A DNA stretch of 64,000 nt from DASWJZ01 sp963739005 (GTDB lineage Bacteria; Pseudomonadota; Alphaproteobacteria; Rhizobiales; Afifellaceae): contig CAVTYQ010000005.1 in NCBI GenBank assembly GCA_963739005.1, forward strand, positions 106,720 through 170,719. The letters are read 5' to 3'. The position numbers and the translations under genes were made by a program. Below the pieces are notes generated by a model. The model searched no databases. It was not told the DNA's origin and saw only the letters and a list, made by a program, of their open reading frames with translations. Below, one piece after another: positions 17,084-25,945 of this stretch. The first letter of the stretch is position 1; each line of letters opens with the position of its first letter.

Positions 17084-17617
17084 TTGCGTCTCCTCTACGC
17101 TTGCGTCTTCTTCAATCCCGCCTTGCGGTAATGGTCGCTTCGCCGGCGACCGCGGAGCGCGCCGGCCGGCTCGTGATTCGCCAAGGGAACAGGATCGCAG
17201 GGTGGCGCACCCGTCGCGCCCGGCTTGATCGGAAGCCTGAGGAGGACGACGCGACCGCCGATGCGTGCCGACGTTTGAGTTCGATCACGACGCATCGCGA
17301 CCCTCGGACCGGGCGACAGGTCGGCGCCTCGCATGTCCCCCTGCTCCCTGCGCCTCTGCCCTGGCAAGGCGGCTGACTCGGAGCGTCGAAAGGGCATGCC
17401 ATTCGCATCGCTCCCTCCGACAGCGCGGAAAGATATGGCAGGCAAGGATCATAGGGTCAATAGGAGGCGCCCTATTGACATTTGAACATCCAATTGCGTG
17501 TATTTCTGCGAGCGCCTTTCGGCTGGGACATGATCACGACGAGTCCGTTGCCAGCGGCGGCGTTTCCCGACAAAGAGCACCGGGTGCATCACCCCACGGC
17601 AAATTGAGAACGCCGAA
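17084..17617. other. 534-nt intergenic region between divergent RidA and GntR genes
   Basis: No supportable gene is found here; the short frames have atypical composition and no ribosome binding sites. The right-hand 170 nt hold the GntR promoter and operator described separately. The first 350 nt show nothing beyond high GC and presumably include the RidA promoter. Confidence 0.5.
17453..17481 (+). promoter_or_regulatory. Operator/promoter element of the FadR-type regulator (site 1)
   Basis: Perfect inverted repeat: GTCAATAGG (17456-17464), 6-nt spacer, CCTATTGAC (17471-17479). Its right arm contains TTGACA (17475-17480), a consensus -35 box, and TGTATT (17499-17504) is a fair -10 after 18 nt. 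AGGGTCAA-N10-CCTATTGACAT recurs exactly at 19918-19946. Autoregulation by the GntR protein encoded at 17618 is inferred. Confidence 0.6.
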
Positions 17618-18478
17618 ATGCAGACTGTCTCCAGTCAAACGGTTGGACGCCGCAAGCGCTCGCACGAGATTGCCGAACGCCTCGAACAGGCAATCACCAG
17701 CGGCGAGTTCGAGATCGGCAGCCAGCTTCCTTCCGAGAAGGTTCTCGCCGAGCGCTTCAAGGTGGGGCGTCCCTCCGTGCGCGAGGCCCTCTTCCTGTTG
17801 CAGCAGCATGGCCTCGTCGACGTCACCAGCGGAACGCGCGCCCGGGTGATCGCCCCGACCAACAGCTTCCTGATCGGCCAGTTGACCGGTTTCGTGAAGC
17901 GCGTCGCCGCGACCGGCGAGGGCCAGGCTCAGATGGAGCAGACGCGCCTCCTCTTCGAAGCGGGCATCGCCTGGCAGGCGGCGCAGGTCGCGACGGATGA
18001 GGACATCGCGAGACTGAAAAGCGCGCTCGATGCGAACGTCGCCGCGATGGGAAATACCGCGGAATTCATCCGCACCGACGTCGCGTTCCACTACGAGCTG
18101 ACGGTAATCACGCGGAACCCGATCTTCGCCGCCGTCCACGACATCCTCGTGGAATGGCTCATCGATCAGCGCACCACGACCATCCACATGCCGGATGCCG
18201 ACCGCTTGTCGGTGCGCGATCACACCAGCATCTACGAGGCGGTCGCCGCGCACGATCCAATTCGCGCTTTCCACGAGATGGGTAGCCACCTGCGGCTGAT
18301 CAGCCGGCTCTACCACGAATCGAAGCGCCTCTCTGACGCGATCTTCCGCGATATCGCGCGCGACGTTGCCGAGCGCATGGATCGCGAGAAGCAGGATATG
18401 TGGACGAGTTCGCTGAATGGAGCGGCGAGCCGGCGCCGCAAGGCGCCCGGCAGACAGGCCAAGGCGGGCAAGGCCTAA
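17618..18478 (+). CDS. GntR-family regulator, FadR/FCD subfamily (NanR-like)
   Basis: The 286-residue protein has an N-terminal GntR winged helix (SQLPSEKVLAERFKVGRPSVREALFLLQQHGLV) and a C-terminal FCD ligand-binding helical domain with metal-binding Asp/His residues (RTDVAFHYEL; DHTSIYEAV). A basic, Arg/Lys-rich tail of about 25 residues follows the FCD domain and is unusual. It resembles the regulator at 52556 over most of its length, so the two are paralogues. It probably controls itself and the operon from 20212 through the shared element. The effector is likely a carboxylate or amino-acid derivative. Confidence 0.9.
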   Translation: MQTVSSQTVGRRKRSHEIAERLEQAITSGEFEIGSQLPSEKVLAERFKVGRPSVREALFLLQQHGLVDVTSGTRARVIAPTNSFLIGQLTGFVKRVAATGEGQAQMEQTRLLFEAGIAWQAAQVATDEDIARLKSALDANVAAMGNTAEFIRTDVAFHYELTVITRNPIFAAVHDILVEWLIDQRTTTIHMPDADRLSVRDHTSIYEAVAAHDPIRAFHEMGSHLRLISRLYHESKRLSDAIFRDIARDVAERMDREKQDMWTSSLNGAASRRRKAPGRQAKAGKA

Positions 18479-18588
18479 GGGAGTGCGATCACGAAAGCGA
18501 CGGGTGCGCTCGGCGAACCTCGCCCGCGGGCAAGCGGAACACTCTTGCGGGGCTGATCGGCCGTCGGCGCTCGCATGGAGGGGTGAAC

Positions 18589-19860
18589 ATGGCGGTTGTG
18601 GTACTGGGAGCGGGCGTGGTCGGCGTGACGACGGCCTGGTATTTGAGCAAGGCCGGGCACGACGTCACCGTCATCGAACGCCAGCAAGAGGCCGCTCTGG
18701 AAACGAGCTGGGGAAACGGCGGCATCATCCATGCGAGCGAGGTCGAGCCCTGGTCGCAGCCGGGAATGCCGCTCAAGATCGTGAAGTGGCTCGGCAAGGA
18801 GAACGCGCCGCTCCTCCTTCGCTATGGGGCGATCCCGCATATGTGGCGGTGGGGCCTCGCCTTCGCACGGAACTGCACGCCGGAGCGGTTCGCCGCCAAC
18901 GCCCGCGCCAATCTGGCGCTCGCGCTCTATTCGCTGCGCTCGCTGCAGGAGATCGGCGCAGAGACCGGAATCGCCTACGACCGCGCCACGCGCGGCGTCT
19001 TGAAGATCTACCGGGCGAAGGACTCGCTCGATGGCGCTGAGCGCTCCTGCGACATGCTGGCGAAGCACGGGCTGCGCTTCGAGCGCATCGACGTCGCGCG
19101 CTCCGTCGAGCTTGAGCCGGCGCTCTCCGCGACCGCCGGCACCTTGGCGGGGGCGCTCTATTTCGAGCGCGACGAGGTCGGCGACTGCAACAAGTTCACG
19201 CAAGGGCTCGCTGCGGCCTGCGCCGCCCGCGGCGTGCGCTTCCAGTATGGAACGACGGTTCAAGGCATTGAGGTCTCGCAGGGCAAAGTGACCGGCGTCA
19301 CGACGAGCGCCGGGCGAATCCCCGCCGACGTCGTCGTCACCGCGCTCGGAAGCTACACAGCGCCGTTGCTCGGTAAGCTCGGCGTCCGCGTCCCGATCTA
19401 CCCGGTGAAGGGCGTATCGATCACCTTCGCAAGGGGGGCCTGGAATTCCGCGCCGCAGGTGCCCATCATCGACGACAGCAAGATATTCGGTTTCGTTCCG
19501 ATCGGCGATCGGATGCGCATTTCCGGCTCGGCGGAGATCACCGGTTACGACAGCACGCCCGCGATGTCGCGCGCCGAGGCGATCATCGCGAACGCGAGCT
19601 TCACCTTCCCCGAGCTGCCGCGTCACCTCGACCTCTCCAAGGCGCGCGTCTGGGCCGGGCTCCGGCCGGTCAGCCCTGCCGGAACGCCGATCATGGGACC
19701 TGCCGCGTTCAAGGGGCTCTGGATCAATTCCGGGCACGGCCACCTCGGCTGGACGCTCTCCTGCGGTTCGGGCCGCGTCGTCGCCGACATGATTTCCGGT
19801 CGCAGGCCGGAGATCGAGCTCCCCGGGTCGCAAGGCGTCACGGTGCCGCTTGCGGCGTAG
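18589..19860 (+). CDS. FAD-dependent D-amino-acid dehydrogenase-like oxidoreductase (DadA family)
   Basis: The 423-residue protein starts with an FAD-binding dinucleotide motif (VVLGAGVVGVTTAWYLSKAG, then a Glu at the end of beta 2: VIERQ). DadA-specific motifs follow: ETSWGNGGIIHASEVEPWSQPG, and near the C-terminus WAGLRPVSPAGTPIMGP and NSGHGHLGWTLSCGSG. Such enzymes deaminate D-amino acids or related amines on the cytoplasmic side of the membrane. The start has GGAGGGGTGAAC upstream. It lies 110 nt after the GntR gene in the same direction and may share its transcript. Confidence 0.9.
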   Translation: MAVVVLGAGVVGVTTAWYLSKAGHDVTVIERQQEAALETSWGNGGIIHASEVEPWSQPGMPLKIVKWLGKENAPLLLRYGAIPHMWRWGLAFARNCTPERFAANARANLALALYSLRSLQEIGAETGIAYDRATRGVLKIYRAKDSLDGAERSCDMLAKHGLRFERIDVARSVELEPALSATAGTLAGALYFERDEVGDCNKFTQGLAAACAARGVRFQYGTTVQGIEVSQGKVTGVTTSAGRIPADVVVTALGSYTAPLLGKLGVRVPIYPVKGVSITFARGAWNSAPQVPIIDDSKIFGFVPIGDRMRISGSAEITGYDSTPAMSRAEAIIANASFTFPELPRHLDLSKARVWAGLRPVSPAGTPIMGPAAFKGLWINSGHGHLGWTLSCGSGRVVADMISGRRPEIELPGSQGVTVPLAA

Positions 19861-20211
19861 GTCAAACGCTGCGCGCCGCTGCTCCCGCTAGCCGGCCCGC
19901 GGCCGAGCGGTGACGAAAGGGTCAACCCTCAAAAACCTATTGACATCTTCCCCCCATTACGTCGCATCATGCCGTTGCCGGCAATCGGATGCGCCACGGG
20001 GGGTGCCAGAATGTCAGTCCGCGAAGGCAGGCGCGGTAGCGGGAGCCCCAGGCGCGGCCGACCCCTGAGCGCTCGCGGCCGGTCCTCTGATAGCCGGCGT
20101 TCGGCGGCGCATTCCTCAAAAGATTCCATGACAAGTCCGCCGGGTGGTCGACGGGTCCATGCGCGCTAGAGTTCGCAGAGTTGCGGCGGAGTACGCCGGC
20201 CCCCCGACCGT
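19861..20211. other. 351-nt non-coding region with long leader
   Basis: It holds a copy of the regulator element at 19918-19946, then about 265 nt with no supportable gene. A short hairpin of C5/G5 arms lies near 20201-20218. The leader could be a long 5' untranslated region, or contain a small gene I cannot recognise. A 66-codon frame from 19969 has Arg/Ser-rich composition and no ribosome binding site. Confidence 0.4.
19918..19946 (+). promoter_or_regulatory. FadR-type operator/promoter element (site 2)
   Basis: AGGGTCAA (19918-19925), 10 nt, CCTATTGACAT (19936-19946): both blocks and their spacing equal those at 17453-17481. The dyad is imperfect here (GTCAA…TTGAC). It contains TTGACA as a possible -35. 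It lies after the DadA-like gene and before the SnoaL-permease operon. Confidence 0.55.
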
Positions 20212-20688
20212 GTGGGGGCTGCTGCGTACCGCTTTGCGGGACTCACCGCCTTGAGCGCGGCGCGGTGCACGGACAGTTCATCCGACCCTTGGTCGCCGGA
20301 GGCAGGCGGCGCAGATCCACGCGGCGCTTTCTCCGAAGCGAAGGCGCGAATCATCTCCTATTGGGACGACGAGTGCGCGCGGGATCTTGACGGGCTCATG
20401 ACGCACTTCACGCACGACGCCGAGGTCATCACGCCGGACGGCGCCCATCGCGGCCGGGCAGCGGTCGCGGCGCTCTACCAGAAGAGCTTCGACGACTTTC
20501 CGGGGCTGACGGTCGACGTCAGGGCGGGCTTTCCCGGCCGCGGCGCGCACTGCTTTGAATACAGCGCGGTCCTTTCCGATCTCGCCGGCGATCGCTGGCT
20601 GGTCGAGGGGATCAATCTGATGAAGCTGGAGCGCGGATTGATATCCAGTCTTCGCTCTTTCGAGGACGCCCCACGGCGGCTCGACTGA
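20212..20688 (+). CDS. SnoaL-like / NTF2-fold protein
   Basis: The recognisable part, ARIISYWDDECARDLDGLMTHFTHDAEVITPDGAHRG and onward, is a typical SnoaL-like alpha+beta barrel of about 120 residues used as a small enzyme or ligand-binding fold. The true start is uncertain: the GTG at 20212 gives 158 residues but adds about 38 unconserved ones, and no ATG lies between it and the domain. It is the first gene after the regulatory element. Its function is not predictable. Confidence 0.65.
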   Translation: MGAAAYRFAGLTALSAARCTDSSSDPWSPEAGGADPRGAFSEAKARIISYWDDECARDLDGLMTHFTHDAEVITPDGAHRGRAAVAALYQKSFDDFPGLTVDVRAGFPGRGAHCFEYSAVLSDLAGDRWLVEGINLMKLERGLISSLRSFEDAPRRLD

Positions 20689-20808
20689 AGGAGATCATGA
20701 GTTTCGCCAGCGTCGAATTGACTTGGCGAGTGACGATCGAACGGCCGGCCTCGCGCGAGGACGCATCCATCGCGCGTCGCGGCCGAATCGATGAAGAAGG
20801 GGGCAGAT

Positions 20809-22329
20809 ATGGCTACCAACAGCACAGACCGCGGCTCCGTGGATTTCGTTGAGACCCCGGGCAAGGACTACCTCGCTCAGACCGATCTGCAGGCGGGATC
20901 GGTGGGGCTTGCGGGCGCGATCATGCAGAATGTGACGCATATCGCTCCCGCCGTCGCCGCGTTCTTCTTTACCCAGACGCTGGTGACCTTTGCGGGTGCC
21001 CAGGCTCCGATGGCCTACCTGATCGGCTTCATCGTCGTGCTCGCGCTGGGCATGTGCCTGGTTCAACTGGCCAAGAAGTTCCCCTCCGCGGGCGGCTACT
21101 TCACCTATGTAAGCAGGACGCTCGGGCCCCGGATCGGATTTCTGACGGGCTGGATGTTCGTTCTCTACTCGCCGATCGTCGCCGGGCCGCTGCTCGCATT
21201 TCTGGGGCTCATCATCGAGGGCGAGGTCCAGGCAAACTATGGCTGGAACTGGTTCCATTGGTGGGAGGTCGTGATCGTCGGCCTTCCCCTGGTGGCTTGG
21301 TCCGGCTACGCGGGAATGCAGATTTCGATCAAGGCGCTGGTCGTCGTCGGCGCCGCCGAGTTCGTGATTGTGCTGGCCCTGGGCATTTCCGGGCTGGCAA
21401 GCCCCGGACCAGGCGGCTTCTCGGTGCTGCCCTTCACCACCGGTTTCAATCCCGGCGGGATCGCGACCTTCTCCGGCCTGTTCCTCGCGGTGGTTCTGAC
21501 GGTGCAGGGGCTGACCGGATGGGAAGCAGCGGTGCCGCTCGCCGAGGAGACCGAAAATCCACGACGAAACGTGCCCCGTGCCATCATAGCTTCCATCGTG
21601 ATCATCGGCGTGATGCTGGTGATCGCCATCTGGGGGCAGGTGATCGGCTGGGGAACCGACGACCTTCCGAATCTCGTCAAGTCGGAGGAGCTGCCCGCCC
21701 TGGTGATCGCCCATCGGGTCTGGGGCGAAGGTTGGTGGCTGACGCTGCTCGCGATGATCACCTCGGCCTGGGGCGCGAGCCTCGCTTGCCAGAACGTCGC
21801 CACGCGCATGTGGTACCGCATGGGTAAGTCGGGCGTTCTGCCGGCGTCGTTCGGGTCTGTGCATCCTGTACGCAAGACCCCGACCACGGCCATCACGGCG
21901 CAGCTGATCCTGTCGTTCCTTCTCGGCTTCGCACTGCCGGCCTGGATGGGACCGATGCAGTTCTTCATCCTGTCGCTCGGCTTCGTTCTCGTGCTTGCCG
22001 TCATCCTGGTCTATATCGTGGCCAATGTCGGCGTCGTGAAGTACTACATGACCACGGCCCGAAGCGAGTTTAACTGGCTCCTGCATTTCGTCTTCCCGGT
22101 GGGGACGAGCCTCATCCTCATCTACTCTCTCTACGCTGCGTTCAATCCGTTTCCGGAGTATCCGAACAGTCTGTCGCCGTGGATCGTGCTGATCTGGTTT
22201 GCACTCGGCGTCATTATCCTTCTCTGGATGCGGATCAGCGGGAACGAGTCGTGGCTGGCGAAGGCGGCCGACATCATCACCGAACGCGAAGAGACAGCGG
22301 CCGAGGAAGCACGCGGTCGGCCGCTCTAG
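20809..22329 (+). CDS. APC-family amino acid permease
   Basis: The 506-residue membrane protein has about 12 hydrophobic segments. The N-terminal region (LAGAIMQNVTHIAPAVAAFFF) and the loop containing GWEAAVPLAEETENPRRNVPRA are characteristic of amino acid-polyamine-organocation transporters. I start at 20809 because AAGGGGGC lies just before it, inside the coding stretch of an upstream alternative Met at 20791. It probably imports the amine or amino-acid derivative handled by the following genes. Confidence 0.9.
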   Translation: MATNSTDRGSVDFVETPGKDYLAQTDLQAGSVGLAGAIMQNVTHIAPAVAAFFFTQTLVTFAGAQAPMAYLIGFIVVLALGMCLVQLAKKFPSAGGYFTYVSRTLGPRIGFLTGWMFVLYSPIVAGPLLAFLGLIIEGEVQANYGWNWFHWWEVVIVGLPLVAWSGYAGMQISIKALVVVGAAEFVIVLALGISGLASPGPGGFSVLPFTTGFNPGGIATFSGLFLAVVLTVQGLTGWEAAVPLAEETENPRRNVPRAIIASIVIIGVMLVIAIWGQVIGWGTDDLPNLVKSEELPALVIAHRVWGEGWWLTLLAMITSAWGASLACQNVATRMWYRMGKSGVLPASFGSVHPVRKTPTTAITAQLILSFLLGFALPAWMGPMQFFILSLGFVLVLAVILVYIVANVGVVKYYMTTARSEFNWLLHFVFPVGTSLILIYSLYAAFNPFPEYPNSLSPWIVLIWFALGVIILLWMRISGNESWLAKAADIITEREETAAEEARGRPL

Positions 22330-22364
22330 AGTATTCGACGACGAAACGGGTAGGGGACGAGTCT

Positions 22365-23072
22365 ATGATGGAGTTGCCGAAGAAGACCCCGGTGCGATCG
22401 TACAAGACGGAGTTCAAAAAGAACGAGACGCCGATATCCGAAGGCGGAATGTGGTTGAACGGCCGCAAGGACGGCATCAACTGGTGTGACGTGCTGGTCA
22501 AAGACGGTGTCGCCTTCGGAGAAGTATCGCGCAATCAGGTGGTCGAACGACGGGCGGAGCAGGCAAGCCTCGGCGCCGGTGCCGGCGCCGGGGGCATGCC
22601 TGAGGGCGACTACGACGATCCGACGGCGGTTCTGACCGGAAAATGGGGCCCGAACCAGTTTGGCAAGGCCCGCATCTTCAGCAGGAACCAGACGGAGAAG
22701 TATTTCCAGGAAGCGCAGATCCGTCTCCGCCACAACATGTCGCCGAAATTCTGCAGCGGATACGAGGTGTTTTTCCGCTGTTTGAATACCGACGCCGGAT
22801 ACGCCGAGATCGTCCGGTGGAACGGTCCCGTCGGCGGCTGGAAATCACTGGCGAAGCTGGTCGGGTTGAAATACGCGGTCAAGGACGGAGACCTCATCGA
22901 GGCCTCCATCGTCGGCAACGTCATCCGAGGCTATCTGAATGGCGTGGAGGTGATCTCGGTGATCGACGATAACATCAAGTCGGGCGCCCCGGGGATCGGG
23001 TTCAACTTCGGTGTCGGCACCACCAATGTCGACCACGGAATGAGATCCTTCGAGGTGAACACCTACGACTGA
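22365..23072 (+). CDS. Uncharacterised protein with concanavalin/LamG-like C-terminal fold
   Basis: I do not recognise this family with certainty. The 235-residue protein has no signal peptide. Its C-terminal two thirds alternate short beta-type stretches with motifs such as YEVFFRCLNTDAGYAEIVRW, DLIEASIVGNVIRGYLNG and VISVIDDNIKSGAPGIGFNF. That pattern is typical of jelly-roll domains of the LamG / DUF1080 type, where a G-x-P-G-I-G-F turn closes the sheet. A Gly/Ala-rich linker sits near residues 68-80. It lies between the permease and the cyclase gene, so it may bind or process the same substrate. Confidence 0.6.
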   Translation: MMELPKKTPVRSYKTEFKKNETPISEGGMWLNGRKDGINWCDVLVKDGVAFGEVSRNQVVERRAEQASLGAGAGAGGMPEGDYDDPTAVLTGKWGPNQFGKARIFSRNQTEKYFQEAQIRLRHNMSPKFCSGYEVFFRCLNTDAGYAEIVRWNGPVGGWKSLAKLVGLKYAVKDGDLIEASIVGNVIRGYLNGVEVISVIDDNIKSGAPGIGFNFGVGTTNVDHGMRSFEVNTYD

Positions 23073-23143
23073 CGGGTCGATCCGGCGTGCAAGGCGCGGG
23101 GCGCGAAAGCCCCGCACCGTGTCTGTTTCAGTGGAGGTTGGCG

Positions 23144-24103
23144 ATGACACGACAATTGACACCGCCTGCTCCCGTCAGCCTCGCGGCCTTCGACGCGATG
23201 TACAAGTCGGTGAAGAACTGGGGCCGCTGGGGACCCGACGACGAGCTCGGCACGCTGAACTACATCACACCCGACAAGGTGGCCGCCGCCGCGGCTCTGG
23301 CGAAGAGCGGGCGCACCGTCTCGATGGCGATTCCGATCAACAAGGTGGCGGGGCCCGACAATCCCAATCCCGCCGTGCATTTGATGTCGCTGATGCACGA
23401 CATTCCGATCAGCAAGAGCGGATTGTCGTTCGGCATGTGCTTTCTTGGCATGGCGAGCCACGGCGACTGCCATACGCACGTCGATGCGCTCAATCACGTC
23501 GCCTACAAGGGGCAGCTCTATAACGGCAAGCCGGCGGCGCTCTTGACGTCGCGCGGCTCGCAATGGGGCAGCATCGCGGCTTACGCGAACGGCATCGTCG
23601 GCCGCGGCGTCCTTCTCGACGCGGCGCGCTACCGCAAGGTCGACTGGCTGGAGCCGGGCGAGGCGGTGACGCGAGCGGAGCTCGAGGCGATCGAGGCCGC
23701 CGAAGGCGTGCGGCTCGGCGAGGGCGACATCCTGGTCTTCCGCACCGGCCACCATGCCCGGCGGCTGGCCCTCGGGGCCTGGAACAACGAATATCCGCCT
23801 GTCGGCGAAGGCAAGGCCGGGCTTCACGTCGACACCGTCCCGTGGATGCACGAACGGAAGATCGCCGCCTTCCTACCCGACGGCGACGGGGAGACTGTGC
23901 CGAGCAACGTGGAGGACATGCCTTATCCGATCCATCCGCTGCAGCTGACGGCCATGGGCATGCTCGTCTCCGACAGCCTGAACCTCGAGGACGTAGCGAA
24001 GGCCTGCGCGGAGGAAGGGCGCTTTGAGTTCTTCGTTACGGGCCTGCCGCTGCGCCTGCCCGGCGCCACCGGCTCGCCCTGGAACCCGATAGCCATCTTC
24101 TGA
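23144..24103 (+). CDS. Cyclase-family (kynurenine formamidase-like) metallohydrolase
   Basis: The 319-residue protein carries the metal-binding signature of the cyclase / KynB superfamily, SHGDCHTHVDALNHV near residues 106-120, with supporting Gly/Asp-rich strands (EGDILVFRTGHHARR). Family members hydrolyse formamides, isatin, or cyclic imides and lactones. GGAGG at 23133 fixes the start. It lies 71 nt after the lectin-like gene and 51 nt before an SDR gene. Confidence 0.87.
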   Translation: MTRQLTPPAPVSLAAFDAMYKSVKNWGRWGPDDELGTLNYITPDKVAAAAALAKSGRTVSMAIPINKVAGPDNPNPAVHLMSLMHDIPISKSGLSFGMCFLGMASHGDCHTHVDALNHVAYKGQLYNGKPAALLTSRGSQWGSIAAYANGIVGRGVLLDAARYRKVDWLEPGEAVTRAELEAIEAAEGVRLGEGDILVFRTGHHARRLALGAWNNEYPPVGEGKAGLHVDTVPWMHERKIAAFLPDGDGETVPSNVEDMPYPIHPLQLTAMGMLVSDSLNLEDVAKACAEEGRFEFFVTGLPLRLPGATGSPWNPIAIF

Positions 24104-24154
24104 CGATGCCGCGCGGGGCCTGAAACAACTGAGGGCGCGCGCGCGAAGGAGGAC

Positions 24155-24925
24155 ATGATGACACGCCGTTTCGAGGGCAGGGTGGCGATCGTCACCGGCG
24201 CCGCCACGGGCATCGGACAGGCGACCGCCGTGCGGCTCGCGTCGGAGGGCGCGCTCGTCGCCGTGAACCACCTTTCGACCGTCGATCCCGGTGAGACGCT
24301 GAAGCAGGTGGGGGCGGCGGGCGGCGAGGCCTTCCCGTTCGCGGCCGACATGCGCGATCCGGAGGCCGTCACCGCCATGGTGAAGGCCGTGGCGAAGCGC
24401 GGCGGGCGGCTCGACTACATCGTCTCGAACGCGGCGATCAATCCGTTCATGACCTGGGACAAGACCTCGATTGAGGACTTCAACGCCCTGTTCGAGACGA
24501 ATGTGCGCGGCGCCTGGGTGGTCTGCACTGAAGGCGCGCGGCAGATGATCGCCGAAGGCCATGGCGGCGCGATCGTGTTGATCAGCTCCATCTCCGCGCA
24601 TGTCGGAGCGCCCGAGCAGGTCGCCTATTGCGGCACGAAGGGTGCGATCAGCATGCTCGGCAAGGCGCTCGGCTCAGTGCTCGGCGGGAAGGGCATCCGC
24701 GTCAACGTGGTAGAGCCCGGCGCAGTGAAGACGCCGATGAGCGCGCCCATGTTCGACATGCCGGATGTCCTGAAATACTACGTGGACCGCATCGCGCTGC
24801 ATCGGGTCGGCGATCCCCCCGAGCTCGCCGCGGCGGTCGCTTTCCTGCTGTCCGACGATGCGAGCTATGTCACGTCGGCGACGCTGCTGGTGGATGCCGG
24901 CTTCATCGTCAACGCCGAGCTTTAG
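24155..24925 (+). CDS. SDR-family oxidoreductase
   Basis: Short-chain dehydrogenase, 256 residues. TGAATGIG near residue 14, SNAAIN in place of the usual NNAG, active-site YCGTK near 160, and a VTSATLLVDAGF C-terminus. GGAGG precedes the start. It is probably co-transcribed with the cyclase gene. The substrate is unknown. Confidence 0.9.
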   Translation: MMTRRFEGRVAIVTGAATGIGQATAVRLASEGALVAVNHLSTVDPGETLKQVGAAGGEAFPFAADMRDPEAVTAMVKAVAKRGGRLDYIVSNAAINPFMTWDKTSIEDFNALFETNVRGAWVVCTEGARQMIAEGHGGAIVLISSISAHVGAPEQVAYCGTKGAISMLGKALGSVLGGKGIRVNVVEPGAVKTPMSAPMFDMPDVLKYYVDRIALHRVGDPPELAAAVAFLLSDDASYVTSATLLVDAGFIVNAEL

Positions 24926-24981
24926 GCAGACGCACCGATGCTGCGGCGTTGCCGAAGCAGGCCAGCAAGGAACAACGCGTA

Positions 24982-25887
24982 GTGCGCTTCGATCTTCCTG
25001 CCGCCGGACAACTCGTCACGCTGAACGAGGGCGGATCGGAGCTTGTCGTCGCGCCGGAATGCGGCGCACGCCTCGTCGCTTTTCGCGTCGATGGGCGCGA
25101 TGTCCTGCGGCCCGCCACCGCGGAGGCGCTGAAGGCCGGCGCTCCGTACGGGTTCGCCGGCTTTCCACTGATGCCCTATTCCGGCCCGATCTTCGGTGAC
25201 GGCTTCCGCTTCGACGGCGAGTGGCACGCCCTCTCGCGAAACCTGCCCGCCGAGCCGACCGCAACACATGGCGAGGCCTGGATTCTTCCGTGGCGGACAG
25301 AGGCTTGCACCGACAGCGCGATCGCGCTTTCGCTCGACTACACGCCAACGCCCGGCGCCTTCCCGTTCGCGTGGCGCGGCGAGCTGAAATTCTCTGTGGC
25401 GAAGGGAAGGCTGACGGCGGCGCTGAGCATCTTGAACCGCGACCACCGGCCGATGCCGGCGGGCTTCGGGCTCCACCCGTATTTCCCCAAGGCGCCCGGC
25501 ACGATTCTGAAGTTCGACTGCACCGGCGTCTGGCCGCCCGATGCGCCGGAAGCTGTCGCGTTGGGCTGCGGGCCGCTTGAGCCGGGGCTCGATTTTCGCG
25601 GCGGCCAGGACGCCGGTCCGATCGTGTTCGATCGCTGCTTCGAGGGTTGGGACGGCGTCGCGACGCTGACCGCGCCCGACGGCTTCGTGACGCGGATCGA
25701 GGCCGAGCCAGTCTTCGGCAAGCTGCAGATCTACGACGCCTGGGACTACCCCTACATCTGCGTCGAGCCGGTGACCAACACCAATGACGGCTTCAACCGC
25801 GCGGCGCACGGCGTCGCGAGCCACGCGGTTGCCGTGCTCGAGCCCGGCAGAAGCCTTGCCGGTGCGGTGACGATCTCGGCCGGCTAG
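24982..25887 (+). CDS. Aldose 1-epimerase (galactose mutarotase) family protein
   Basis: The 301-residue protein has the beta-sandwich mutarotase pattern: GARLVAFRVDGRDVL at the N-terminus, MPYSGPIFGDGFRFDGEWHAL, the first His in THGEAW, the second in GFGLHPYFPK, and a late Glu in ICVEPVTNTNDGFNR. These match the catalytic His/His/Glu of aldose epimerases. GTG at 24982 is the likely start (AAGGA about 10 nt upstream). It ends the forward operon and converges with the rhomboid gene after 58 nt. Confidence 0.87.
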   Translation: MRFDLPAAGQLVTLNEGGSELVVAPECGARLVAFRVDGRDVLRPATAEALKAGAPYGFAGFPLMPYSGPIFGDGFRFDGEWHALSRNLPAEPTATHGEAWILPWRTEACTDSAIALSLDYTPTPGAFPFAWRGELKFSVAKGRLTAALSILNRDHRPMPAGFGLHPYFPKAPGTILKFDCTGVWPPDAPEAVALGCGPLEPGLDFRGGQDAGPIVFDRCFEGWDGVATLTAPDGFVTRIEAEPVFGKLQIYDAWDYPYICVEPVTNTNDGFNRAAHGVASHAVAVLEPGRSLAGAVTISAG

Positions 25888-25945
25888 GGGGAGGACTTCG
25901 GAGGATGATATCCGGCCCGCACGAGGAGCCGATCGAGGCGCGCGG

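Noticed and set aside
19969..20169. 66-codon ORF after the second FadR-type element
   Set aside because: Arg/Ser-rich composition, no ribosome binding site and no recognisable domain.
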